Shown one piece after another: positions 9,034 to 18,001 of a DNA stretch of 64,000 nucleotides (its first letter is position 1; each line of letters begins with the position of its first letter). The DNA is from Campylobacter sputorum subsp. sputorum (GTDB lineage Bacteria > Campylobacterota > Campylobacteria > Campylobacterales > Campylobacteraceae). Location of the stretch: positions 124,001 through 188,000 of the forward strand of contig NZ_CP043427.1 of NCBI RefSeq assembly GCF_008245005.1, given 5' to 3'. Made by a program: the position numbers and the translations under genes. The notes beneath the pieces are model-generated. The model saw only the letters and a program-made list of their open reading frames with translations, ran no database searches and was not told the DNA's origin.

Positions 9034-9433
9034 AAAAGATAAAGAGTTAAGTGAGATAAATGTAACCCCGTTTATAGATGTTATGCTTGTTTTATTGATT
9101 ATTTTTATGGTAGTTGCACCGCTTGCGACTGCGTCTGTTAAGGTTGAGTTGCCAAGTGTTGCAAGTAAATCAACTAGCGATGAAAAAGATCCTACCATTA
9201 TTTATATAAACGATAAGCATGAAATATATGTTGGAAATAAATTAGCAAATAGTGAAAATTTGATATCTTTTCTTGATCAAAAAACTAATAACAATAAAAA
9301 TGATATAGTTTATTTTCATATCGATAAAAGTGTATCTTATGAAATTTTGATGAAAACTATAGAAAATGTAAAAAATGCGAATTATTCTAAAATAGCTTTA
9401 ACATCAGGAATTGATAAATCGGCAAATGAATAG
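9020..9433 (+). CDS. exbD: ExbD family TonB-system subunit
   Basis: A cytoplasmic N terminus with ELSEINVTPFIDVMLVLLIIF holds the essential membrane Asp (in FIDVM), followed by a periplasmic domain (VKVELPSVAS, then IIYINDKHEIYVG). The family is usually 130-140 residues; starting at ATG 9020 gives 137. I prefer that start to the upstream GTG at 8990 because AAAAAGGA lies 6 nt before it. Overlaps with exbB before and tonB after point to coupled translation of the three subunits. Confidence 0.92.
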   Translation: MLTYEKDKELSEINVTPFIDVMLVLLIIFMVVAPLATASVKVELPSVASKSTSDEKDPTIIYINDKHEIYVGNKLANSENLISFLDQKTNNNKNDIVYFHIDKSVSYEILMKTIENVKNANYSKIALTSGIDKSANE

Positions 9434-10262
9434 CATTAGGTTGTGGATATTTGGTTTTTTTGTATCTTGCTGTATTCATTTTTTTATATTTTGGATTGTT
9501 TTTTATAACAAAGATATTGTTTTATCAGATTCTTTAAACGCAAAGCAAGGAGATAAATTTGAATCAATAATGATAGTATCAAATTTACCAATAGGCGAGC
9601 TTAAACAAACTTCGCCAAATTTAATCAAAGGTCAAAAAACAGAAGAAAAAACGGAAGAAAAAGAAAATAAAAATGAAAAAAATATACAAAAAAATAAGAA
9701 GAAAAAAGAGCCAAAAAAGATAAAATCCAATGTTTTACAAGACTCCGAAATGAAAGTATCTAAAAAAAATAATAAAAATCAAGAGGAAAAACAGAAGCAA
9801 AATAGTAATTTTGCTAAAAAAGAAATACCACAAAATAATACTAATTCGCCAGTAAATTCTAGTATGCAAGACAATGTGGCAACTGCACCCATAAAAGGTA
9901 GTGGCAAAAATGTAACAACGCCTCTACCTGGTTCATCAAATTTAAAATCAACACAAATATCTTGGCAAGGGTTGGTTTTTTCCAAGTTAAATAAATTTAA
10001 ACGATATCCAAATCAAGCTCTTATCGACAAGCAAGAGGGTATTATAAAAGTCAAAGTAACATTAGATAAGGATGGTAATGTTATTGATAAGTTGATTTCA
10101 AATCCTTGTAAATATGATATATTAAATAAAGAAGCATTAGAGCTTTTTGATAGAGCTTCGCCTTTTCCAAAACCGCCAAAAGAGTTTTTGAAAAATCAGA
10201 TTGTAAGATTTGAAATACCTATAGAATTTAACATAAAAAAATACAAAAAAACAAAATTTTAA
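9426..10262 (+). CDS. tonB: TonB energy-transducing protein
   Basis: A single N-terminal membrane helix (about residues 6-28) is followed by a long Lys/Glu/Asn-rich periplasmic spacer (about residues 65-150), then the TonB C-terminal domain: KFKRYPNQALIDKQEGIIKV, VTLDKDGNVIDKLISNP, ALELFDRASPFPKPP. The YP motif typical of TonB is present. It starts at ATG 9426 inside the end of exbD, an 8-nt overlap; an earlier TTG in frame is less likely. It is one of two TonB proteins in the window and is probably dedicated to the upstream receptor. Confidence 0.92.
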   Translation: MNSIRLWIFGFFVSCCIHFFIFWIVFYNKDIVLSDSLNAKQGDKFESIMIVSNLPIGELKQTSPNLIKGQKTEEKTEEKENKNEKNIQKNKKKKEPKKIKSNVLQDSEMKVSKKNNKNQEEKQKQNSNFAKKEIPQNNTNSPVNSSMQDNVATAPIKGSGKNVTTPLPGSSNLKSTQISWQGLVFSKLNKFKRYPNQALIDKQEGIIKVKVTLDKDGNVIDKLISNPCKYDILNKEALELFDRASPFPKPPKEFLKNQIVRFEIPIEFNIKKYKKTKF

Positions 10263-10272
10263 AAGGAAAAAA

Positions 10273-11016
10273 ATGAAAGAAAATTTTTTAAAATACATGA
10301 ATGAAAAACATTCAGATATCATCACTGCTTTGTATAAAAAATATGGCAATACTCAAACAAGTGTCGGTGTTAAACTATCAGATGTTGATGAAAATGGTAT
10401 TTTTATAGAGTATCAAGACAATGTTATACAAATTCCATTTGAAAAAAAGATTACAGATCCTTTAGAATACGAAGATGCTATTATTAAACTTTGTTCAAAT
10501 ACAAAAAATACAAAAGATTTTTCCAAGATTGAAGAATCTTTAATAAAATTTATAGATAGCAAAAAAACGGTTATAATTTCTAGTTATAATGATGGGACTT
10601 GCGTAAGTTCTTATGCTCCATTTGTTAGAGAGGATAATAAAATTTTTATTACTATTTCAAAAATAGCACCACATTTTAAAAGCCTTAGTATAGATAAAAA
10701 TGTATCTTTGATGTTTATACAAGATGAAAAAGACGCATTTAGTATTTTTGCAAGACTAAGAGCTACTTTTTGTGTAACGCCTAAATTTCACTATGAGCAA
10801 GATATAAAAGATAAAATATTTGATAAATTTGTTGATTTATACCCAGATGATGCGTCTATATCTTTTATAAGAAATATGAGTGATTTTTGTGTAGTTGAGT
10901 TTGAGCTTTTAAGTAAAGGCAGATATGTTAAGGGATTTGGTGCTGCGTTTGATTTAGAGGGATTAAAGGTAATAAAACAAGCAGGCTCCACAAATCCACA
11001 TAGCTATAAAAGATAA
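10273..11016 (+). CDS. hugZ: HugZ/ChuZ family haem oxygenase (haem degradation)
   Basis: The 247-residue protein matches HugZ/ChuZ layout. An N-terminal HutZ-like segment is followed by a pyridoxamine-oxidase-like split barrel (FIDSKKTVIISSYNDGTCVS, SYAPFVREDNKIFITISKIA) and the C-terminal signature YVKGFGAAFDLEG ending STNPHSYKR. The terminal His (about residue 243) corresponds to the haem ligand near the C terminus of the H. pylori and C. jejuni enzymes. The reaction is oxygen-dependent opening of haem to a biliverdin with release of iron in the cytoplasm. The gene starts 10 nt after tonB behind AAAAGGAAAA, so it is the last gene of this operon. In C. jejuni chuZ is instead divergent from chuABCD. 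Confidence 0.9.
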   Translation: MKENFLKYMNEKHSDIITALYKKYGNTQTSVGVKLSDVDENGIFIEYQDNVIQIPFEKKITDPLEYEDAIIKLCSNTKNTKDFSKIEESLIKFIDSKKTVIISSYNDGTCVSSYAPFVREDNKIFITISKIAPHFKSLSIDKNVSLMFIQDEKDAFSIFARLRATFCVTPKFHYEQDIKDKIFDKFVDLYPDDASISFIRNMSDFCVVEFELLSKGRYVKGFGAAFDLEGLKVIKQAGSTNPHSYKR

Positions 11017-11021
11017 ATTGG

Positions 11022-11507
11022 TTAGTTAAAATCCATAAAGGCTAGAACTGCATTTTTTAAATCCTCTTTGTCCGGATGAGATGCAGCATTTTTCCAGCCT
11101 TCTTCTTTTTGCGGGGTAATTTTATCTCCCAAATTTGCTCTCATCCAAGCTATCAATTCAGGATCAATCGCACCTTGACAAAAAAACTCTCCGCCAATCT
11201 CACAGCCATTTTTGATAAACTCATCTTTTGCTTTTGAAAAGCACTCTTTTGCGTGATCACTATTAGCACTTGCACCTAATGTCATAAAAAGTCCAATTTT
11301 TCGGTTTTTAATCATTAAAGCTACACGCTTAGCATTATCACTCATATCACCTTTATCTATGTAAAATCCAAAGATAATGTTATTAACTCCATTTAAATTT
11401 TCAATCTCATCAACGCTTATTAACTCATAACCAAGGCTATTTGCTATAGCCATTGCAACTTTTTTTGTGTTACCGGTTTTTGATGCATAGATTACTAAAT
11501 TTCTCAT
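11022..11507 (-). CDS. Flavodoxin, probable partner of anaerobic haem degradation
   Basis: The phosphate-binding loop of flavodoxins is clear at residues 9-14 (SKTGNT), followed by IIFGFYIDKGDMSDNAKR and IGLFMTLGASANSDHA, which match the two FMN loops. A C-terminal extension (residues about 115-160) contains ELIAWMRANLGDKITP and ends FMDFN. The gene overlaps the radical SAM haem enzyme gene by 4 nt, the arrangement known for the HmuW-HmuF pair of Fusobacterium, where the flavodoxin reduces the linear tetrapyrrole. I therefore infer a HmuF-like role: electron donor or anaerobilin reductase. A generic flavodoxin role cannot be excluded. Confidence 0.75.
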   Translation of the reverse strand: MRNLVIYASKTGNTKKVAMAIANSLGYELISVDEIENLNGVNNIIFGFYIDKGDMSDNAKRVALMIKNRKIGLFMTLGASANSDHAKECFSKAKDEFIKNGCEIGGEFFCQGAIDPELIAWMRANLGDKITPQKEEGWKNAASHPDKEDLKNAVLAFMDFN

Positions 11508-12745
11508 ATTTTTCCTTTGTTTTCATAAATTTTTAAAAAATATTCATTTGCTAAATCTATTGCTTTTGATGCTATTGTGTTTCCCCAAAATATCCCATCA
11601 ATATTAAATTTCAAACATCCCTCATCTATTTTTAAATACCCAAAATTTTCACACTCTTTGAAAAATTTAAACTCTTTTTCAAAAGTTTCATCATCTAAAT
11701 AACTTTTTATTATGTTTAAATTTATATTTTCATATTGAAAAAGTGCCGAAAATTGAGCAAATTTTAGCGCAACTTCATTTGTCTTTGAAATCATTTTTAT
11801 ATCTTTTTTCATATTAAAAATACTATAATTTCCAAGTCTTCCACCAGCTCCAATTCCAATTGGCAAAATATCTACACCTTTGTGTGAAAGTCTGATATAT
11901 AGGTATCTATCGCGGTTGATTTTATTAATTTTTGTGTATTCAAGCACTTCATAATCACCTTTTAGCATTTCTTCTAAAAATGCATTATGAAGCATTTTAT
12001 CTGTTTCTAAGCGGTAATAATTCGGATCATTTTGTTTTAAAAATGCTGAGCCTTCGTGAAATTGAAGTGAGTAAAAACTGGAACTATCAATTTCTAAATT
12101 TTTTAAAATTTTAGCATCTTCTACCACCTCTTCTAAACTTTGATTTGGGTAGTTATAAATTATATCAGTGCAAACTAGACCGCTAAAATTCTCTTTAATC
12201 TGACTTAGTTTTTTTATAGCACTATTTTTATCTCCAACTCTATTTAAAAGTTTTCGCCCTTTATTGCTAAATGTTTGAATGCCAATGCTATAACGATTTA
12301 TACCCAAATTTTGCATTAGTTTTAATTTATTTAAGTTTAGGTTGTGAAGAGTGCTCTCGCTACTAAACTCAGCGTTTTTATCAATGTGAAAATTTGTGTT
12401 TATAGCTGTTAAAACTCTTTCTAGCTGGGATTCTTTGAGTATAGTTGGGGTTCCTCCTCCAAAATAAATGCTTTTAAAATTTTTACCTTTTATGTAAGGA
12501 AACCTAGCATAGTGTTTTATGCTATTTATCAAAAATTCGGTGTATTCTTCAAGTTCTCCATCAAGTTTGCTACGATTTAAATTACAAAATGAACAGATAT
12601 TATCACAAAATGGTATGTGAAAATATAAAATCGCATTCTCATCTTCTGGTTGCGTGTTTAAAAAATTCTCAAATTCTTTTTCATCAGTCATAATAGGTTT
12701 TCCAAATTTACCTCTATGATGACCTTTTATTCTTTTGTTAAACAT
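11504..12745 (-). CDS. hutW: HutW/ChuW family radical SAM haem-degrading methyltransferase
   Basis: The radical SAM cluster motif is at residues 47-54 (CDNICSFC, CX3CX2C), followed by FGGGTPTIL near residue 95, which contacts SAM. The fold is that of coproporphyrinogen dehydrogenase HemN, but the length (413), the N-terminal KGHHRGKFGKPIM and the setting in a haem-uptake operon fit the ChuW/HutW group instead. E. coli ChuW opens haem without oxygen, using SAM, and yields a methylated linear tetrapyrrole plus free iron. It sits between the flavodoxin gene (overlap 4 nt) and the second tonB gene. A HemN role is less likely here because the neighbours are all haem uptake genes. Confidence 0.85.
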   Translation of the reverse strand: MFNKRIKGHHRGKFGKPIMTDEKEFENFLNTQPEDENAILYFHIPFCDNICSFCNLNRSKLDGELEEYTEFLINSIKHYARFPYIKGKNFKSIYFGGGTPTILKESQLERVLTAINTNFHIDKNAEFSSESTLHNLNLNKLKLMQNLGINRYSIGIQTFSNKGRKLLNRVGDKNSAIKKLSQIKENFSGLVCTDIIYNYPNQSLEEVVEDAKILKNLEIDSSSFYSLQFHEGSAFLKQNDPNYYRLETDKMLHNAFLEEMLKGDYEVLEYTKINKINRDRYLYIRLSHKGVDILPIGIGAGGRLGNYSIFNMKKDIKMISKTNEVALKFAQFSALFQYENINLNIIKSYLDDETFEKEFKFFKECENFGYLKIDEGCLKFNIDGIFWGNTIASKAIDLANEYFLKIYENKGKI

Positions 12746-12754
12746 AAATTTTCC

Positions 12755-13456
12755 TTAATTTGAAATAAACAAAAAAGGCTTTATAATTAAGCACTCACTG
12801 ACTCTTTTATCTAATACCTCTATGTTTAAATTTTTTGTTAATTTTTTGGCTTCGGTTTTAAATATTTCATTAGCGCCTTTTATATTTATGATTTTTATAT
12901 CGCTATTTATTATTTTAAAGCTAACTTCAACTTCAAATTTTCCTTTTAGTCTTAGCATTTTTGCTTTTTTGGGAAAGCCATATGCCTCTTTTGTATTTAA
13001 AACTTTAAAGCCTATATTTTCTTTACAAAAGTCGTCGTTTTCTTTTGAATTATTTAAATTTTCCAAAGTAGCGGACTTACTTCTGTCTTTTTGTATCTCT
13101 TTTAATGATGATTGATCGATTGATGATGTTTGATTAATTAACGATGTTTGATCTATTTGTGGCGACTTTTTTAATGGTTTGTTTTTTAAATTTGGCTTTT
13201 TATCATTTTTTTTATTCACTTTTTTGGTTTTTAAAGTTCCTTGTTTTGGTTTTACAGTTTTTTTAATTTCTTTTTCTTTTATTACTTCTGCACTTTTAAT
13301 AGTTTCAGTCTTTTTTGTATCATTAAAAGCTGTGTTGTTTTCATTTAAAACTATTTCTATTTTTTTGCTAACCTCTTCGTTTTTTGCACTAAGAGTTAAA
13401 TTTGGTACAAATAAAAGCACTAAATTTATAAGCAAAGATAGAATAAAAAATCTCAT
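12755..13456 (-). CDS. tonB: Second TonB-type energy transducer
   Basis: The protein has an N-terminal hydrophobic anchor (about residues 3-23), a Lys-rich linker (KKNDKKPNLKNKPLKKS) and a C-terminal TonB fold: AYGFPKKAKMLRLKGKFEVE then ALKLT-like helix and the final strand CLIIKPFLFISN. At 233 residues it is shorter than the first TonB of the island. The linker holds an imperfect seven-residue repeat (IDQTSLI, NQTSS, IDQSSL). It overlaps the haem-binding protein gene by 4 nt, so it belongs to the chu operon and probably serves ChuA together with ExbB2-ExbD2 encoded upstream. Confidence 0.8.
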   Translation of the reverse strand: MRFFILSLLINLVLLFVPNLTLSAKNEEVSKKIEIVLNENNTAFNDTKKTETIKSAEVIKEKEIKKTVKPKQGTLKTKKVNKKNDKKPNLKNKPLKKSPQIDQTSLINQTSSIDQSSLKEIQKDRSKSATLENLNNSKENDDFCKENIGFKVLNTKEAYGFPKKAKMLRLKGKFEVEVSFKIINSDIKIINIKGANEIFKTEAKKLTKNLNIEVLDKRVSECLIIKPFLFISN

Positions 13457-14241
13457 TTTATCAATTCTTCATATAGTTTTTCTATCTCATAAACAATTCT
13501 AGGAGTTCCTCTAAGCAAAGATGATGATTTTATATTTAAAACTTTGTTATTTTTATAAGCTTTTGTATGTTTTAAAACCGGGTTTTGTCTGATTAAATCT
13601 TCAACGCTATTGCCAACAAATAGTATAAAATCAGGATCTTGTTCTAGTAGATATTCACTTGTTACTATAGGCGTTTTACCGCTTAATTTTGTAGCGATAT
13701 TATCTAATTTCATAAACTCAAAAATATCTCCAACCAGCGTATCTTTTCCAAATGACATTAAATTTGTTCCCATATAAAAAAATATCGCTTTTTTACCTTG
13801 AATTTTTGATAAATCAAGAGCATTTAAACGCTGTTTTAACTCGCTTACTAGCTTTTTACCTTCATCTTTCTTGTTGGTTAAATTTGCAATTGTTTCGATA
13901 TTTTTATAAATATCGCTTAATCTTTCTGATTTGATTTCAGTGTAATTTATATTAAATCGCTTTAAATCATCTAGTATTTCAGTTGAATGAAAACTAGTTA
14001 TAACAAGATCAGGGTTTAGTTCTATGATTTTTTCTAAATTTGGCTTTATGTATGTTCCAACACTTGGCAAAGTATCGACTTGTTCTTTTGGCCAAATATC
14101 GCTACTTTGGGTTTTAGCAATGGCTGATATATGCTTTTGTGCATCTAGCATATAAAAAATCTCAACACAAGCTGGGTTTAAAACTACAATGCCCTTAGCA
14201 AAACAAAAATTTACTAAAAATAAAACTAAAATTTTTTTCAT
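13453..14241 (-). CDS. chuD: Haem ABC transporter periplasmic binding protein
   Basis: A short signal peptide (MKKILVLFLVNFCFA) precedes a class III solute-binding fold: IVVLNPACVEIFYMLDAQ, LPSVGTYIKPNLEKIIELNPD, then the long connecting helix and ILFVGNSVEDLIRQNPVLK. Proteins of this type (HmuT/ChuD) carry haem across the periplasm to the inner-membrane permease. The 262-residue length is normal. It lies between chuC and the second tonB gene, in the order chuA-B-C-D known from C. jejuni. Confidence 0.87.
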   Translation of the reverse strand: MKKILVLFLVNFCFAKGIVVLNPACVEIFYMLDAQKHISAIAKTQSSDIWPKEQVDTLPSVGTYIKPNLEKIIELNPDLVITSFHSTEILDDLKRFNINYTEIKSERLSDIYKNIETIANLTNKKDEGKKLVSELKQRLNALDLSKIQGKKAIFFYMGTNLMSFGKDTLVGDIFEFMKLDNIATKLSGKTPIVTSEYLLEQDPDFILFVGNSVEDLIRQNPVLKHTKAYKNNKVLNIKSSSLLRGTPRIVYEIEKLYEELIK

Positions 14242-14258
14242 TTCTACCTCCTTTAATT

Positions 14259-15026
14259 TTATATAGTTACTACAACTGCTCTATTGTTAAACTCTAAAAT
14301 CTCACACTCTAAATCATAAATTTCTTTTAAAATTTCTTTTTTAAATAGTTCTTTTGGAGTTCCTTTATACGCAATCACTCCATCTTTTAACATAAAAATT
14401 TCATCACAAATTTGAGAAGCCAGATTTAAATCATGTATTACGATAATGCCTAAAATCCCCAAATCAGCAACTAAATTTTTGCAAATTTTAAGCATACTCA
14501 CACTAAAGTTTAGATCTAGCGCAGAAGTTGGCTCATCTAAAAGTAAAATTTTTGGTTCACCAACCAAAGCTCTAGCTAAAATTACGCGTTGAAACTCGCC
14601 CCCGCTTAAAGAGAGTGCAACTCTATTTTTAAAATGAATTAAGTCAAGTTTTTCTAAAATTTCATCTACAGCCAAATAATCACTTTTTTCATAACCATTA
14701 AAACTACTTTTTAAATGCGAATACCTTCCCATTAAAACTACATCTTTAACACAAAGCGGCATAGAAAGCGCTGATTTTTGTGGCACAAAGCCTATGAGTT
14801 TTGAAAGCTCTTTTAAGGTATAATCGCTCATTTTTTTATTTTCAAAGGATATAATCCCTGAATTTGGTTCATAAATTTTTAATATATTTTTTAAAAGTGT
14901 GCTTTTCCCGCACCCATTTGGGCCTAAAATTCCTACAAATTTTGACTTTTTTATGTTTAAATTTATATCTTTTAAAATTTCAAATTTATCAAATTTAAAA
15001 CTTAAATTTTTTATATCTAAACTCAT
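14259..15026 (-). CDS. chuC: Haem ABC transporter ATPase
   Basis: All ABC motifs are present: Walker A GPNGCGKST (residues 35-43), Q-loop GFVPQKSALSM, signature LSLSGGEFQRV, Walker B ILLLDEPTSALDL and the switch His in IHDLNLAS. Length 255 and the FecE/HmuV-type sequence fit a haem or iron-chelate importer ATPase. It overlaps chuB by 4 nt. Confidence 0.9.
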   Translation of the reverse strand: MSLDIKNLSFKFDKFEILKDINLNIKKSKFVGILGPNGCGKSTLLKNILKIYEPNSGIISFENKKMSDYTLKELSKLIGFVPQKSALSMPLCVKDVVLMGRYSHLKSSFNGYEKSDYLAVDEILEKLDLIHFKNRVALSLSGGEFQRVILARALVGEPKILLLDEPTSALDLNFSVSMLKICKNLVADLGILGIIVIHDLNLASQICDEIFMLKDGVIAYKGTPKELFKKEILKEIYDLECEILEFNNRAVVVTI

Positions 15027-15988
15027 AAACGCCTACCTTTTAAAGCCAAATAAAGAAAAAAAGGTGCCCCAAAAAATGCAGTTACAACTCCTATTGGTAT
15101 CTCAGTTGGTGCTAAAATGCTTTTACCAACGCCATCACAAATTAGTAAAAATAGACCGCCAACAACACCGCTCATTGGTATTAAAACAGCATTGTTTGAT
15201 GATCTTAAAAGCATTCTTAAAGTATGAGGAATGATAAGCCCAACAAAGCCTATCATGCCAGCAAAAGCGACACTAAAACTAACTGCTAGTGCTGAGATTA
15301 TTAGAAGTCTTTTTTTGACTTTTTCAACATTTACTCCCAAGCTTTTTGCCTCTTCATCACCACTTAGCATTACATTTAACTCATATCTTTTGCTATAAAA
15401 ATATATAAAAGTTATAATCAAAGGAACAATTATCATATAAATTTTACTCCACGAAGCAGAGCCTAAATACCCCATCATCCAAGCAACTATCTTAAAACTT
15501 TCTTCGCCTATGAGATATGTAGCAAACGAAGTAAAGGCTCCTAGAAATGATGAAAATGCAATGCCAATTATCAGAAGTGTGGCTAAGCTTTTAGCTTTTT
15601 TATAAAGATTAAAAATTACAAAAGATAATACAGCCGAACAGATAAAAGCAAATATAGCATAGTAAATATCAGGTAGTTTTAAAAAATACGCTACAACAGC
15701 ACCAAAGGTTGCAGCTGAAGCGATTCCTATGATATAAGGATCTGCAAGAGGGTTTAAAAACACGCTTTGAGTTACTACGCCGCTACTTGCTAAAAGCATA
15801 CCGATTAAAAATGCCATTATAACTCTTGGGATTCTAATTTCTAGTAAAATTACCTTTTTTGTTTGACATAAATCTCCATTAAAAAGTGCGAAAATGTCTT
15901 TTAAGCCAACATCCGCACTTCCTATACAAACTAAAATAGTAGCTACAATAATAGTAAATAAACTTAATACAAAAAGTTTAGAAGTCAT
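15023..15988 (-). CDS. chuB: Haem ABC transporter permease (FecCD family)
   Basis: The 321-residue protein has about ten membrane helices and the FecCD signatures: IRIPRVIMAFLIGMLLASSG, QSVFLNPLADPYIIGIASAA, and GFVGLIIPHTLRMLLRSSN with GGLFLLICDGVGKSILAPTE. The coupling helix contacting the ATPase corresponds to the segment with SLGVNVEKVKK. It overlaps the receptor gene chuA by 11 nt and chuC by 4 nt, so the transporter is made as a unit. Confidence 0.9.
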   Translation of the reverse strand: MTSKLFVLSLFTIIVATILVCIGSADVGLKDIFALFNGDLCQTKKVILLEIRIPRVIMAFLIGMLLASSGVVTQSVFLNPLADPYIIGIASAATFGAVVAYFLKLPDIYYAIFAFICSAVLSFVIFNLYKKAKSLATLLIIGIAFSSFLGAFTSFATYLIGEESFKIVAWMMGYLGSASWSKIYMIIVPLIITFIYFYSKRYELNVMLSGDEEAKSLGVNVEKVKKRLLIISALAVSFSVAFAGMIGFVGLIIPHTLRMLLRSSNNAVLIPMSGVVGGLFLLICDGVGKSILAPTEIPIGVVTAFFGAPFFLYLALKGRRL

Positions 15989-17990
15989 ATTTAAACTCTA
16001 TGTAAGCAGTTCTGCCATCGCCAACTACATAACTTGCTTTATCATCTTTACCTGAAACCGATGTATAATACTCTTTATCAAAAATATTATCAACGCCGGC
16101 AGTTACGCTTAAATTTTTGTATTTATATCTTGCGCCTACGCCAGTTACATTATAAGAAGATATTTTTTTATAATCTTCATTTTTTTGATCTCCATAAAAA
16201 CTGCTATCTGCAAAAATTCCAAAATTTTGTGTTATATCATAATCTGCACTTATGGTTAGTTTGTATTTTGGTACATTAGGAACAACTTCTCCTACTATAA
16301 AATCACTACTTCCTGATTTTTTAACCTCTGTATCTATATATGAAAAACTCTCAGAAAAACTCAATCTATCATCCATAAAGGTTTGCCCTAAACCTAATTC
16401 AATACCCCATTTTTGTGTCTCTCCGATATTGTGTTGTTCCCAGTAATGCGGTGGTTGCCCAGTAGTTGCAATCTCATCTTTGCTTTTAGTATAAAAAATG
16501 GCTGCTTGGAAAAATTGTCCAAAAATTAAATCTTTCATACCGAGTTCATAAGTGTTAAATGTCTCTGAGTTTATATTGCTTGGATAATATCCCAAAATTT
16601 TGTCTTTATTTTGCATTTTGTTTGCTGATGGACTTGTAAAGCCTCTTTCAAATTTAAAATAGATATTTCCAGTATCTGAGTATTTAAAATTTGGAATTAT
16701 TTCAAACGCATAATTATTTTCACTTTTTTCTAAATCAAAAACATTTTGTTTGCCTTTTATTTTATTAAACATACTGGCTGGTCCAATTTTTGTAAATGTG
16801 TTTTTTCCTATTTCATATTTTGCATGATCATATCTATAACCGGCGGTTAAAGAAAAAGTATCTGTAAAGTCAAATTTATTTTGTAGATAAAATGAATTTG
16901 TAGTTTTTTTAGTAGAGCCATTGCTAATATTTACAAAACGCATTGTAGGTTTTGGTGGTTTGCTTGGCATCAAAAAATCAAATGATCCGTTATTTTTACC
17001 TTTATTATAAATATAATCATATCCAAATATTAAATTTCCAAAATCATAATCATATTTTATTTTATTTCTTAAACCAGTTTTTTTATCTTCAAAAATAGAA
17101 GAGCTATTTTTTGATGAAAATTTAGTTTTTTGGTAAAAAGGTGTTGTATTAAACTGCCAATTTTCATTAAATTTAATATTATAATCCAAGTTTAAATTTG
17201 TAAGTTTAATATCAGTAGTTTTATAATCCCCATCTGTAGATCTTCTATTTTCATCAAGCTCTTTTTTGCTTACTCCGCCAGCTGTTTTTCTCTCTCCGCT
17301 ATAATGAGAGAAATTTAAACCTATATTTTGATAATCATTTATCTGATATTGTGCCCCAAAGCTTCCGTGGGTTCCATCATTTTTCTCCCCGTATCTATAT
17401 CCTTTGTTGTCATCTTTAAAAAATCCAGCTTTTAAAAATAAATTCTCCCCAACCATTCCGCCGACATTAAAACGACCATTTATAGACCCAGCACTTTGGT
17501 ATCTTGATGCAATGTTTGCATAAAACTCTTTGCGATTGCTTTTTGTAATTATATTTATAATTCCACCTTGTGTTCCGCTACCATAAAGCACAGATCCGCC
17601 ACCAGGAACAATCTCAATACGCTCAATATCGTCTATATTTATAGCATCAAATGGCATAGATGTATGAGAACTATCTGTTGTATTCATAGAAACGCCATTT
17701 ATCATAATTTGAACATTGGTATTTGCCTTATTTCCTTGTCCACGCATATCAATAGTATCACCAAATACTTTTTTACCGACATACAAACCGGGCGTATTTC
17801 TTAAAATTTCTTTTAAGTTTTTATAACTTCTTTTTTCAATATCATCTCTTGTAATGATATTTAAATTTCTAACCTCATTTTCTAAAGTATCTTCAAAACC
17901 TGTTGTAGATATAACGCTTGTTTCAAGTTTTGTACTATTTGCAAACAAAACTCCTACAGTAGCCAAACTTAAAATACCGATTTTATACAT
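15978..17990 (-). CDS. chuA: TonB-dependent haem receptor ChuA-like
   Basis: A signal peptide (MYKIGILSLATVGVLFA) is followed by the TonB box (LETSVISTTG), a plug with ILRNTPGLYVGKKVFGD, IDMRGQGNKANTNVQIMING and RIEIVPGGGSVLYGSGTQGG, and a barrel ending AYIEFKYDF. At 670 residues it has typical size. The position at the head of chuBCD supports haem or haemoprotein uptake. The sequence is of the broad CirA/FepA-like class, so the ligand is inferred from neighbours. The start has AAGGAAAG upstream and lies 11 nt after exbD2. Confidence 0.87.
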   Translation of the reverse strand: MYKIGILSLATVGVLFANSTKLETSVISTTGFEDTLENEVRNLNIITRDDIEKRSYKNLKEILRNTPGLYVGKKVFGDTIDMRGQGNKANTNVQIMINGVSMNTTDSSHTSMPFDAINIDDIERIEIVPGGGSVLYGSGTQGGIINIITKSNRKEFYANIASRYQSAGSINGRFNVGGMVGENLFLKAGFFKDDNKGYRYGEKNDGTHGSFGAQYQINDYQNIGLNFSHYSGERKTAGGVSKKELDENRRSTDGDYKTTDIKLTNLNLDYNIKFNENWQFNTTPFYQKTKFSSKNSSSIFEDKKTGLRNKIKYDYDFGNLIFGYDYIYNKGKNNGSFDFLMPSKPPKPTMRFVNISNGSTKKTTNSFYLQNKFDFTDTFSLTAGYRYDHAKYEIGKNTFTKIGPASMFNKIKGKQNVFDLEKSENNYAFEIIPNFKYSDTGNIYFKFERGFTSPSANKMQNKDKILGYYPSNINSETFNTYELGMKDLIFGQFFQAAIFYTKSKDEIATTGQPPHYWEQHNIGETQKWGIELGLGQTFMDDRLSFSESFSYIDTEVKKSGSSDFIVGEVVPNVPKYKLTISADYDITQNFGIFADSSFYGDQKNEDYKKISSYNVTGVGARYKYKNLSVTAGVDNIFDKEYYTSVSGKDDKASYVVGDGRTAYIEFKYDF

Positions 17991-18001
17991 AACTTTCCTT
18001 T

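Noticed and set aside
11504-12745. Assignment as HemN coproporphyrinogen dehydrogenase
   Set aside because: The radical SAM core is shared, but the N terminus and the haem-uptake operon fit ChuW/HutW better; kept as an alternative.
13090-13165. Short direct repeats as a possible CRISPR or minisatellite
   Set aside because: They are imperfect 21-base units in the low-complexity linker of the second TonB and lack spacers.
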